Assembly: GCA_003990745.1 (NCBI GenBank)
Contig: RBNI01003316.1
Coordinates: forward strand, 1 to 16,141
DNA from: Jimgerdemannia flammicorona
Lineage: Eukaryota > Mucoromycota > Endogonomycetes > Endogonales > Endogonaceae
Direction of reading: 5' to 3'
DNA: 16,141 nucleotides
A program made the translations under genes and the position numbers. The notes beneath the pieces were generated by a model. That model was not told the DNA's origin and made no database searches. It saw only the letters and a list, made by a program, of their open reading frames with translations. Below, in pieces: positions 8,703 through 16,141 of this stretch. How positions within the stretch are numbered: position 1 is the first letter of the stretch; the number at the start of each line of letters is the position of its first letter.

Positions 8703-9930
8703 ATCACAGCATATGCTGATAATAAGAAAGCTCAAGCACTCTGAGAAATCCTGAACAGTGATGATGCTGACAAGCATACCCAGTACAATCAATACCAACT
8801 CAAGGACAATGCTATCTACTACAAGGACAGATTGTATGTTCCAAACAACCAAGACCTCTGAAGGACTATCCTATTTGAATGTCATGATGCCCCTATAGCT
8901 GGACACTTAGGATTTGATAAATGCTATGAAGTTATCTCCCGAAACTTCTATTGGCCCTGTATAGTAGATCAGCTAAAGACCTATATCACTTCCTGTGATG
9001 CCTGCTAATGCAAAAAGTCCTCAATGCTAGCAAAACCTGGTCTACTCCACCCTATCCCAGTATCATCCACTAATTGGGAACAAATCTCTATGGACTTTAT
9101 CATACAACTACCCTGAACCAAGAATAGAAAAGATGCAATTGTTGTCTTCATGGACTATCTCAGCAAACAAGCCCACTTTGTATCAACCACTACCACTGCA
9201 ACAGCACCAGACATAGCTACACTCTTGTTTGATAATATCTTCTGCTATCATGGTCTTCCTAAGATCATTGTTAGTGACTGAGACCTGAAATTTACCAGCC
9301 ATTTTTGGAAAGCCCTCCATGTGCACCTTGGAATAAAACTTGCACTATCTACAGCCTTTCACCCTGAAACTGATGGCCAAACTGAAAGAATGAACTGAAC
9401 TCTGGAATAAATGCTAAGAAACTATGTTTTCTACAGACAAGATGATTGGCATGAACACCTCACTGCAGTCAAGTTTGCCTATAACAACAGTAAGCAAGCC
9501 TCTCTTGGAATGACCCCATTCTTTGCCAACACTGGACAAAACCCAAACACTCCTCTGACACTTATCTGAACTACTGAAGAACCCTCCACAGTCGAAGCTA
9601 TTGAAGAATTCTTACTCCAAATGTAAAATCTAAGCCAGATCGCAATTGAGAATTTATCATGAGCTCAAGAACAACAGTCACAGTATGTTAACCAACATCA
9701 CCGAGAAGAAACCTTTAATATTGGAGAAAAAGTTCTATTAGATATCCGAGGATACCGAGTTGACAACCTCAAGCACAGACCATCTACAAAGCTGAATAGC
9801 AAGTTTATTGGACCATTTGAAGTCATTTCACAAGTCTCTCCAACCTCCTACAAATTGGCGCTACTGGACACTATTAAGATTCACCCAGTCTTCAATGTCC
9901 AATGTCTTAAGTGATATAATGACAATGATG
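8703..9930 (+). pseudogene. Integrase with GPF/Y module
   Basis: Frame 3 reads an HHCC zinc-binding region (FECHDAPIAGHLGFDKCYE ... SCDAC at about 8875-9005). The D,D35E catalytic core follows, with Asp at 9093 (ISMDF), Asp at 9276 (IIVSD) and Glu at 9384 (D-G-Q-T-E-R-M-N); 35 residues separate the second Asp and the Glu. Next come the usual FAYNNSKQASLGMTPFF block and a GPF/Y module (K-F-I-G-P-F-E-V ... Y-K-L-A-L ... I-H-P-V-F-N-V) near 9800-9900. All catalytic residues are still coded, but at least ten stops remain, including a TGA directly after the second Asp where the family has arginine. The domain would insert the element's cDNA and make the 5-bp duplication seen at the ends. Confidence 0.92.
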
Positions 9931-9984
9931 ATAAACTATTCCTGAACCAAACTACAGAACCACCTGCACCTGTCATTATTAATG

Positions 9985-10140
9985 ACCAGGAAGAATATGA
10001 AGTTGAACAAATTCTCAACAAACATGGCCACAAGAACCATCCTGAGTATCTCATTAAATAGAAAGGTTATCTGATCCATGATGCAACATGAGAATCCAAG
10101 ACCAATCTCCAGAATGCTACTGACTTAGTTCAGGAATACG
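9985..10140 (+). pseudogene. Chromodomain
   Basis: The block EEYEVEQILNKHGHKNHPEYLIK, then a TAG at 10059, K-G-Y-L, D-A-T, TGA at 10089, E-S and N-L-Q-N-A has the three-strand plus helix pattern of a chromodomain. The TAG and TGA sit exactly where chromodomains carry their two tryptophans (Y-L-I-K-W-K-G-Y and W-E-P), consistent with G-to-A changes. In chromoviruses this module guides integration to chromatin with particular histone H3 methylation, often heterochromatin, which fits the repeat-rich location here. Confidence 0.85.
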
Positions 10141-10571
10141 ATTCCTTGAACAACTGAAATCTGAACACTCCTGCACCTATCAGTTCATACTATATATTAT
10201 ACTCTCCTGAATACTATAATTATCACGAACAAAATTAAGAACTCAGCAAGTCAAAAATATTGATCATCTAGAAAAAATAGCAAAACTGAAAGCCAGCCTA
10301 TTCTCCCCATACCACTGGTGGGAAACGAGGTATAGACATATAAGAAGATTCCTTAGAGAAAATTCTCCAGCAGTGAATGACGTCAGAAGCACTTCTGGTG
10401 TATGGTATTGAACACACAACTCTTTAACATATGAATCCAACACATTAGGCAACTATACTACAAGTATTCCACTTTCTGAAAAAATAGACTTTACCAGACT
10501 TTTGATCTCCCAAATGGTATAATAACACTAGAACAAAATTAGAAGACCCTGATGAGGATGTCGAAAGCTAA
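10141..10571 (+). pseudogene. C-terminal tail of pol after the chromodomain
   Basis: After the chromodomain the same frame 3 carries on for about 140 codons up to the polypurine tract, crossing stops at 10155, 10236 and roughly ten more that all fit CAA/CAG/CGA/TGG decay. Segments between stops read as ordinary protein, for example KPAYSPHTTGGKRGIDI, MTSEALLVYGIEHTTL, ATILQVFHFLKK and SPKWYNNTRTKLEDPDEDVE, the last with an acidic end typical of Ty3/gypsy pol C-termini. TAA 10569-10571 is the likely original or mutated end. Frame 2 is also fairly open in 10240-10400, so the frame choice is moderately sure. The function of the tail is unknown. Confidence 0.55.
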
Positions 10572-10582
10572 GAAGGGGAGAG
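10571..10582 (+). promoter_or_regulatory. Polypurine tract
   Basis: The 12-base purine run AGAAGGGGAGAG ends one base before the 3' LTR start TGTAAG. Such a tract resists RNase H and primes plus-strand DNA synthesis. Its position confirms the 3' LTR border at 10584. Confidence 0.9.
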
Positions 10583-11628
10583 TTGTAAGCGTACAACCTC
10601 CAAGCCACAGAAATCACACGTCACCCTCTTAACAAGCCACTGAAATCACATGTGACCTCTGAACAAATCTGGAAATCACCTGTATGATTATGAAGCTGAG
10701 TCAAACAGAAGTCACAGCGCACAAAGCTGAGTCAACATGAAGTCACAGAATATAAGATTCACACAAACGGAATCTTACCAATCAGGACTAAATGTATATA
10801 TACTGAGCACTGAGACATGTTGAAGCAGAACCAAAACAAATAACAACCACAACTTCCAAACATACAAACATGACTACTGAGATCTACAACCACATCTGTA
10901 CTGACATTTAGAATACCATTGTCAACCAAGCCACACCCCCTCTGCCCCTCATGAATATCTATAGCCCAGCACCCCTCTGCTTCATGAAAGCCCAATGGAA
11001 TGCCCTGAACATGCTTAACAAGGCCCACCAGATTGGATAAATCTCAAGCTACTACTAGATCGGCCACCTCCTGGAAGACATGGTTGAACACCACCATGAT
11101 ACAGACATTACCCAGATGTCTCAACACCAGAAGCTCATCGCCCGCAAACACTGAGAACTCTTCTATGAGTATAGCACCTTTATTCCCTACCTCCGAGTTA
11201 CTACCAGCAAAATGGTTGCTACCCTGTCCTATAGCCAAATCAATGACATGATACAAGAACTCAACCACAAGTATCTCGAATACATTCAGACTACCAACAG
11301 AACCTTTCCACACCTTGACAACCACATTCTGCAAATGCCTCAAGTTAGATATGCCATGAAGGACATCTATGATATAATCTACTTTGACAAAGATGAAGCA
11401 GAAGACAATGATCCCTCTGACACTGACATGACCTCAAGCCAAGGATCTCTACCAACCCTGATCACACCACCAACTTTACTGATGAACTTACAATAGTTCA
11501 TAACCACCTACAAGACTTATTGGAACAATGACCACTGGCATGAATACCAACCTGCGTTCACTCCCAATTACTTCAACTACAATGAAGAAACCGGAGAACA
11601 CAACCTGTACCTTCAGACAACCCTTGAG

Positions 11629-11639
11629 ATCGAACCAAC

Positions 11640-11642
<3 letters not shown>
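11629..11642. repeat. Left 14-bp target duplication of the retroposon
   Basis: This is ATCGAACCAACTAC, matching 12133-12146 (ATCGAACCAACCAC) except for one C-to-T. The uninterrupted site in the 5' LTR (about 4432-4445) has this sequence once. Removing the insert and one copy restores the exact 2065-bp LTR length, which confirms the duplication length apart from a possible one-base ambiguity at the T run. Confidence 0.85.
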
Positions 11643-11676
<34 letters not shown>

Positions 11677-12132
11677 GTCACTTGGACTCCATTCCTTTAT
11701 TAATACCCATCTATCCCATATAAATACAATGATCCCACCCCCTATCTGATCCCCCTAGGGGGTCTCCCTCTCCCTACCCCTTCTCGATGAAAGACCACTT
11801 TGTCTAACACTATTGCCACCCTCCCACCACTCTGCTTGCAGATCCTTACCACTAAACTGTGATGTCATCCCCCCTGAGGACCCCAACCCACCCACCATCC
11901 CATCAGTAGATCCCCCAACAGCCCCTCCCATCTTAACACCTTCTCCTGTAGCCCCAACTGCTGCCCCTCCTCAAATACAAAAAGCCAATGATCTGCCAGT
12001 TCCACCCATATTGCTAATACCCACCCTACAGTGAGCCAACTATCATCCACCCCACCCACAAGCCGAGATCTCAAGTCCTCCCAGCGACCCCCCTCCCCCA
12101 CCATCCTACACCCCACACCTAGTCTATCCCCT
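11643..12132 (-). mobile_element. Poly(A)-tailed retroposon inserted in the 3' LTR
   Basis: Read on the minus strand, a 490-bp sequence ends in AATAAA (11701-11696), then 22 nt later a pure run of 31 A (T31 at 11643-11673). It is flanked by 14-bp direct repeats ATCGAACCAACYAC at 11629-11642 and 12133-12146, with one C/T mismatch. Poly(A), a polyadenylation signal and a long target duplication are the marks of LINE-type target-primed reverse transcription. The body is G-rich on its own sense strand and unlike the surroundings. It could be a 5'-truncated LINE 3' end, a SINE or a processed mRNA copy. No RT motif and no clear tRNA-like A/B box was seen. A 97-codon open stretch (minus, 12158-11865) crosses the insert border, so it is not a gene of the insert as such. 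Confidence 0.85.
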
Positions 12133-12146
12133 ATCGAACCAACCAC
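12133..12146. repeat. Right 14-bp target duplication of the retroposon
   Basis: This is ATCGAACCAACCAC, the counterpart of 11629-11642. It marks the 5' end of the minus-strand insert. The single mismatch is a transition, as expected from the mutation process acting on the rest of the element. Confidence 0.85.
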
Positions 12147-12660
12147 TCTACCACCCAAGTATGAGTGACATGAACTACAGCTGCCAACATACTACAATTC
12201 CATAACTCATTGTGCTGTAACCTACAGAAGGTATACAGACAGCGAACCTGATGAAAGTGAAGATAATGCACCACTCCTTTGCCCACCAACATCTTATCCA
12301 GCATACAAGACAGATGATGCTATTCTGTGGGATGGTAACGAAGTCCCAATGTATTACTATCTCAGTGATCAAGGAGAAGTAATCCGTGAACCACTCTTCC
12401 TAGATGACTACTTCATCAGAGATGATATCATCAATGGTGATGTTATCGAAGACTATCCAGACAGTGCCTAAACCTATAAATAGCTTAGTAGTCATAGTAT
12501 AGTTAGATTAGCCTTGTACGACGTGACTGTGAACTAACTCAGCAGTCAGATGATCTCTTGACATATCAGATTACCCTTATACTATGTGACTGCATTCCAA
12601 CTTAGCAAAGCACTTAGTGCTATATCCATATCTAGCATAGTCCAGATAGCCCCTCACTAG

Positions 12661-12792
12661 TATAAATACCCCCTCCCCCAGACCTCAGAATCTCAGACCT
12701 GAATAATCTGAACACAACTCCTGAGCACTTCCCCACAATATCCCTTCACACAAACTACTCCTAGTATAGCAATATCATGAATAGCAAATAAA
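12661..12792 (+). promoter_or_regulatory. 3' LTR TATA box and polyadenylation signal
   Basis: TATAAATA at 12661-12668 and AATAAA at 12787-12792 mirror the 5' LTR signals at the same spacing. In the 3' LTR the AATAAA would end the element's transcript. The TATA box could drive transcription outward into the right flank. Confidence 0.6.
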
Positions 12793-13152
12793 CCTATTTA
12801 ATAACCCACAAAACCACTCTTAAGTAAATCTGCTCTCTGTTAGATCTTACTCCTAACCCCCTTACGAAATTTCTGAATTGGGTATTGTCTGCAGTGATAC
12901 ACCAATTTAACTAAGCTGGTCTTAGTTTCTTGAACTTCCTGAAATACAGAAAATCCTGAATATCCAGAACTAGTCTGAAAAAGGACTTTGGTTGAGACGT
13001 CAACCCAATCTTGAAATCAATAAGTGTAGAGGACATACTCTATATGAAATTGATCTTGACCATAAGAAAACAGTCTTCCAGAATATCCAGAACTTTCAGA
13101 AAACCCTTCCAGAACTATGTAACGGTTACCCTAAAAAAGCAACCCTCTTACA

Positions 13153-13157
13153 ATGAT
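13153..13157. repeat. Target site duplication, right copy (ATGAT)
   Basis: ATGAT directly follows CTTACA of the 3' LTR and equals the bases before the 5' LTR. The host sequence continues as CCTGTATTC. Confidence 0.9.
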
Positions 13158-13199
13158 CCTGTATTCATTCAAGTATTTCCAGTATACTTGGCCACAGCA

Positions 13200-13370
13200 G
13201 CTACTATCTAACATATATTATTATATGATCTTTTGCCTGGAGGAATATTGGGGATAGTTGGATCAAGATGTTGACAAATTCTGGAAATGATATGATATGT
13301 TTTACTATACACTCTACAATTATGGCAACTTGTAGTATATTGTCCTCTTCTTGACTTTAGGGCCAGAGCT
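13200..13370 (-). other. Short stop-poor minus-strand stretch of unknown nature
   Basis: Two minus-strand frames are open over about 55 codons between the 3' LTR and the G-rich minisatellite. One reads a C-x-N-C ... C pattern (SCHNCRVYSKTYH), the other a hydrophobic stretch (NILQVAIIVECIVKHIISF). Neither has a recognisable family or a plausible start. It could be the remnant of a gene or older transposon into which the retrotransposon inserted. Confidence 0.2.
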
Positions 13371-13508
13371 TGAGGGATCAGAGCTTGAGAGACCAGAGCT
13401 GGGGCTTGAGGGGCCAGGGCTTGAGAGGCCAGGGCCAGGACTTGAGGGCTGGTAGGGGCATGGGCTTGAGAGCCAGCAGAGACTTGGACTTGAGGGCCAG
13501 TAAGGGCA
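13360..13508 (+). repeat. G-rich minisatellite, 15-bp unit
   Basis: About eight imperfect copies of GGGCCAGAGCTTGAG occur, with some units lengthened to 21 or 24 bp by partial internal duplication. Copy lengths stay multiples of three, so one plus frame reads a degenerate G/R-P-E-L-E peptide repeat, with TAG codons only in the later copies. It contrasts sharply with the AT-rich surroundings. It could be a remnant of a repetitive coding region or a simple GC-rich minisatellite. Confidence 0.75.
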
Positions 13509-13809
13509 TAGCTGACTGAAATAAATCTCTCAAGTGCTTTCTCTATTTTCTTCTTGTTTTTCTTATAGTTTTCATCACTCTTATCATCATTATCATAATT
13601 TAGCTATTTGAAAACTTTGCTGATAGTCTTATTTATTTTCTCAAAGTACTTGGACAAGTCTTCAAAATAAACTTATAGAGATAAATAGTGAAAGTAATTT
13701 TGAAATTTATTGATTATTATTATTTATTTATTTTTTTTAGCTAGAAATATAGACAGAAGTACAGCTTAGACAGCCTATTTATATGTTTTTTATCTGATAC
13801 TTAGATTCA

Positions 13810-14290
13810 AATATAGCATGATGCTGAGAGCTTCAAATATAGTAGTATAATACTGAGAGCTTCAAATATAGTGGTGATAATATAATGAGCCAATATAGAG
13901 AGCTTTAAATATAGCAGTGATGCAGTTAAGCTGATATGATACTGAGAGCTTTGAATATAGTAGTGATAATGCAATGAGCCAATATAGAGAGCTTTAAATA
14001 TAGTAGTGATGTAGTTAAGCTGAGAACTTCAAATATAGCCATGATACTGAGAGCTTTGAATATAGTAGTGATATAGTGAAGCAATATGGAGAGCTTTGAA
14101 GTAGTAATGCCATCAGAAAGCTTTGACAGATAGATAGCTTTGATGGAGCCAATATGATATAGAGCAGGAGAGCTTTAAAGTGGTGATACCATTAGGAAGC
14201 TTTAGTGGTACCAATAGTATAAACAGGTAGTTTTGGCAGTAATATAGTGAACTAATATAATATAGACAAGTAAGCTGAGAGCTTAGAATA
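13810..14290. repeat. Nested AT-rich tandem repeat (GAGAGCTTTGAATATAGTAG)
   Basis: The core GAGAGCTTTGAATATAGTAGTGAT and variants recur more than ten times. A higher-order unit combines two cores with an AATGAGCCAATATAGAGAGC linker and a GTTAAGCTGA element; successive starts at 13855, 13944 and 14022 give periods of 89 and 78 bp. Copies become more diverged towards 14290. C/T and G/A differences between copies fit the same mutation process as elsewhere. It lies just beyond the 3' end of the hAT transposase remnant and may be subterminal repeats of that element or an independent satellite. Confidence 0.75.
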
Positions 14291-14584
14291 TAGACACTTT
14301 ATTGTTCAGAATTCTGATATAATGATCAGATATATATATATATTTGGTATTTTAAGAAACTATATTTTGAGATTATACTATATTTTGAGATCAGAATACT
14401 AGACTGATTATCATGCCTTTAAAAATATACATTCATGAATCATTTCAGGGTTTAAAACACCTCTTTTTGGTGTTATAAGATCTGTACCACTTGAAAAAAT
14501 CTGCTCAATTAGAACACTTGTTGCTGAGATAGCTAAATAGTCATATGCTATTTTTGCTAAATTTCAGAAATCTCTGCTATGGCT

Positions 14585-14644
14585 CTAATGTTCCCAATAA
14601 ATTGAATTAATTAGACCAAATTCGAATATAAAAGCCCAACTTAC
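14585..14644 (-). other. Intron in the hAT transposase remnant (60 bp)
   Basis: The donor is GTAAGT (14644-14639, minus), just after a TGG-TGA pair where hAT proteins have W-W, and the acceptor is TTAG ending at 14585. Splicing joins the W-W motif to the NLAKIAYDYL block in frame, the spacing usual in hAT transposases. Confidence 0.55.
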
Positions 14645-15016
14645 TTATCACCATGATAATGTATCAACTCCTAATTGAAATTTAACAATTTCACTTTTTA
14701 AATAAGTATCTACCTCCTGCTCAGGATTTATTATCAGTTTTTGTCTTTTGTCACTATAGAATATATATTCATCTAGTTCAGCAAGAATATCATTATTATC
14801 TTCAATTATAGCATTGACATCAACATTGACATTAATATTAGAAATTGTGCAATAAACTGATCCAGATAGAGAGGTATAGTTTTTGTTATAGACTGTATAA
14901 AGTGTATTTTCAGCCTCTTGAATCCAAATATCTTTCCAACTATAGGATGAATAATATCCTAGTTTAATCCTAGGATTGAGAATTGGTTTTCATTCCAAAA
15001 AATAGATTTGTAGTGA

Positions 15017-15101
15017 CTAACTAATCAAGCAAATTTCAAATTTCGAAACTATCTTAGTACTAAGCAAATTTCGAAATAAATTTATTGAAATATTTACTTA
15101 C
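15017..15101 (-). other. Intron in the hAT transposase remnant (85 bp)
   Basis: The donor is GTAAGT (15101-15096, minus) after the GLYYIGTS block and the acceptor is TTAG ending at 15017. The downstream exon then reads in frame, apart from one TGA, into ILNPRIKLGYY. A TAGTACTAAG sequence inside could be the branch site. Confidence 0.6.
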
Positions 15102-15428
15102 TAGTACCAATATAATAAAGACCATCTGTCATTGAATAATATATCTTCAACTTATCAATAGCTGCTATTATTGCCTGGTAAATAATATCTGTTGGCTCTC
15201 CTATCTTTGGCATTCAAATATATATTTTTATTATCCTTCAACTTATTCAGCAGATAGTTGTAAATTAGAATAGCTATATAAACTGTTGTATATTTCTGCT
15301 TAGCTGTAAGATCCATCACCTTTGAAAGTTCTTTAAATTTTTATAATATCTTTTAGCATCTGTCAAGTATCATCTTTAATAGTATATTTTCACAAATCTT
15401 TATCAGCTATAATTGTTATAGTTAAGAG

Positions 15429-15509
15429 CTATTAATAAAAATTAATTTATTAATAAATAAATTATTAAAATATAAATTATAATATAATATAATATAATAT
15501 AAAACTTAC
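15429..15509 (-). other. Intron in the hAT transposase remnant (81 bp)
   Basis: The donor GTAAGT (15509-15504, minus) directly follows a codon run ending ILELLE, and the acceptor is TTAATAG ending at 15429. The intron body is almost pure A/T and includes an AATAT pentanucleotide run. The length fits typical fungal introns. Confidence 0.6.
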
Positions 15510-15850
15510 TTCTAATAATTCTAAGATCTGTTCAATTATAAAATATATTAAATTCCACTGAGTTTTAATATCCAGAATAAGTTTTTTTGGATTGCTGATT
15601 CCAAAAGCTTTATATTGTACTTTAAATAAATCAAGACATTGTGGTAATGACCAGATCTTGATAATACTTATCTGGTTTTGAAATTAGTTCTCCATCATTA
15701 TCAGTCTTCATACAAACTAAAAAGATCTGAGCAGCCAGATTAATAATATGAGCTAGGTAGCAAACATATTATATTGGCTGATAAAGGCCAGTATCAAACT
15801 CCATTCCAATTGCTTAAAAAAATATATTGTTATTGAATGCAATGTAAAAT

Positions 15851-16141
15851 CTCTTGATCTTGATATTCTTAGTAATTTCTTTAGGATTACCTTCTATTAT
15901 AGTAATAATATATAATAAGAATAATTCTTTATTTATATTAACTTTTTTATTAGAGTATATAGTAATAGAACATATACTCAGTTTTCTTATATATAGTAGA
16001 AATATACTCTATTCTTTTTAACTTCTTTAACTTCTTTATTAGATAGTCTCTTATATCCTCTTTATAATTTCTAGTAATTACTCCAGAATTTATATCTCTT
16101 TTTAAATTATCATTACTTGTCTTTTTTATTGTTATTTTTAT
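15851..16141. other. AT-rich right end, nothing recognised
   Basis: The sequence is about 80% A/T with poly-T runs and stops in all frames. On the minus strand there are short lysine/tyrosine-rich stretches (NYKEDIRDYLIKKLKKLK at about 16080-16020) that might belong to the N-terminal part of the hAT gene, but no motif supports this. Confidence 0.4.

Larger units (their letters stand above)
6779..10571 (+). pseudogene. pol: Pol polyprotein (PR remnant-RT-RNase H-integrase-chromodomain), dead
   Basis: Pol is readable in frame 2 from about 6800 to 8700 and in frame 3 from about 8703 to 10571, implying one indel near 8700. The domain order PR-RT-RH-IN-chromodomain is that of a chromovirus. More than 20 stops interrupt it; examples are TGA at 7523 (in G-D-L-*-M-Y-I-D), TGA at 7646 (F-D-L-*-N-G-Y-W), TGA at 8096, TAA at 8186, TAG-TGA at 8465-8470 and TAG at 10059. 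At many TGA sites the family has arginine, at others tryptophan, and TAA/TAG sites fit glutamine or tryptophan, so all fit C:G-to-T:A mutation. The nominal start lacks an ATG because the gag-protease junction is deleted. The frame ends directly at the polypurine tract. Confidence 0.9.
10870..12471 (+). pseudogene. LTR (U3)-encoded reading frame, 3' copy, interrupted by insertion
   Basis: This is the second copy of the unknown U3 frame, from ATG 10870 to TAA 12469-12471. It carries more stops than the 5' copy (for example near 10907, 11038, 11056 and TAG 11497). It is split at 11642 by the inserted retroposon, which with its duplication adds 504 bp, a multiple of three, so the frame resumes in register at 12133. 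Where the 5' copy has TGA in N-D-H-*-Y-E, this copy has TGG. Two TGA stops (after R-K-H/Y and after K/P-x-Y-E) are shared by both copies and may predate insertion or result from repeated hits at the same base. Confidence 0.75.
3388..13152 (+). mobile_element. Full-length, mutated Ty3/gypsy chromodomain LTR retrotransposon
   Basis: The element runs LTR, primer site, gag-like frame, pol, polypurine tract, LTR on the plus strand. The order RT, RNase H, integrase identifies the Ty3/gypsy (Metaviridae) type, and the chromodomain after integrase places it with the chromoviruses, which are common in fungi. Perfect TGTAAG/CTTACA terminal inverted repeats and ATGAT duplications define the ends. The copy cannot make functional protein: pol alone has more than 20 in-frame stops, one frameshift near 8700, and a gag-protease deletion near 6780. 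The LTRs differ by nearly pure transitions (about twenty in the first 230 bp by hand count), so the insertion is old or has passed through RIP. It is unusual in its 2-kb LTRs with a coding frame in U3. Confidence 0.95.
10584..13152 (+). repeat. 3' long terminal repeat (2569 bp, interrupted)
   Basis: It starts TGTAAG and ends CTTACA and is collinear with 3388-5452. It is 504 bp longer than the 5' LTR because of a 490-bp insert plus a 14-bp duplication within U3; without these the length is identical (2065 bp). Differences from the 5' LTR are nearly all transitions, many at sites where one copy reads TG and the other CA, the mark of an ancestral CG hit on opposite strands. TATA (12661) and AATAAA (12787) are retained. 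The right target duplication ATGAT follows at 13153-13157. Confidence 0.95.
14411..15850 (-). pseudogene. hAT-family DNA transposase, decayed, with introns
   Basis: Read on the minus strand, the 3' end (14600-14411) codes a clear hAT C-terminal dimerisation domain: NLAKIAYDYLAISATSV, then IEQIFSSGTDLI, TPKRGVLNPEM, and a TGA at 14413-14411. Upstream come ILNPRIKLGYYSSYSW (about 14990-14930), AIIAAIDKLKIYYSMTDGLYY (about 15175-15110), LILDIKTQWNLIYF (about 15580-15540) and CYLAHIINLAAQIFL (about 15765-15720), in the order found in hAT transposases. At least three introns with GTAAGT donors fit between these blocks. One frameshift near 15660, another in 15200-15330, and several stops show that the copy is dead. 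The N-terminal part, with the BED zinc finger and first catalytic Asp, was not identified; it may lie beyond 15850 or off the window. Terminal inverted repeats were not found. Confidence 0.85.

Noticed and set aside
3674..10571. Use of a genetic code in which TGA means tryptophan
   Set aside because: TGA also stands at positions that are arginine in well-known RT and integrase motifs, TGG codons are common in the same frames, and TAA/TAG stops are mixed in. Mutation explains all of it.
11813..12034. Proline-rich 73-codon plus-strand frame in the retroposon insert
   Set aside because: The insert's own sense strand is minus, as shown by the poly(A) tail and AATAAA. The proline richness is the shadow of a G-rich minus strand.
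11865..12158. 97-codon minus-strand frame across the insert
   Set aside because: Its first codons lie in LTR sequence outside the insert and its composition (G, W, V) only reflects the G-rich strand; no motif was seen.
13011..13211. 66-codon frame at the end of the 3' LTR as a gene
   Set aside because: It is one of two overlapping open frames in U5 and runs out of the LTR into host sequence, so its end is accidental.
13810..14290. CRISPR-like array
   Set aside because: Units are imperfect, there are no unique equal-length spacers, and the surroundings are eukaryotic transposon remnants.

Overview
The window looks like repeat-packed, AT-rich, gene-poor chromosome of a filamentous fungus, most likely an ascomycete with repeat-induced point mutation (RIP) or a similar C-to-T process. 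The evidence is a chromodomain Ty3/gypsy retrotransposon and a hAT transposase with short 60-85 bp GTAAGT introns, both riddled with stop codons that almost all fit C:G-to-T:A transitions. No intact host gene, rRNA or tRNA gene, or CRISPR array was recognised. The species cannot be named from the sequence.

The centre (3388-13152) is one full-length, dead LTR retrotransposon. It has a 5-bp target duplication ATGAT on both sides and LTRs bounded by TGTAAG...CTTACA. Inside are a primer site 3 nt after the 5' LTR, a gag-like frame, a pol frame (protease remnant, reverse transcriptase, RNase H, integrase, GPF/Y module, chromodomain, C-terminal tail) and a polypurine tract just before the 3' LTR. 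The 5' LTR is 2065 bp. The 3' LTR is 2569 bp because a 490-bp poly(A)-tailed retroposon has landed in it on the minus strand with a 14-bp duplication; 2569-490-14 is exactly 2065.

The most unusual point is that each LTR carries a roughly 365-codon reading frame inside U3, upstream of the LTR's own TATA box and AATAAA. It matches no family I know. A much older, broken relative seems to lie to the left (about 1250-3036). It has the same order: a reading frame, then TATA and AATAAA, then a second frame resembling the U5/leader frame of the intact element. Short peptide blocks align in the same order in both, so the LTR-borne frame looks like a lasting part of this retrotransposon lineage.

The left flank (1-1249) is AT-rich and mostly unassignable. 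Between the old relic and the intact element is a TTGAATT-rich stretch with a 22-bp palindrome. The right flank holds a G-rich 15-bp-based minisatellite (13360-13508), a nested AT-rich satellite (about 13810-14290) and a decayed, intron-containing hAT transposase on the minus strand (14411 to about 15850). From there to the end the sequence is AT-rich. All frames were read by eye; no search or alignment program was run.
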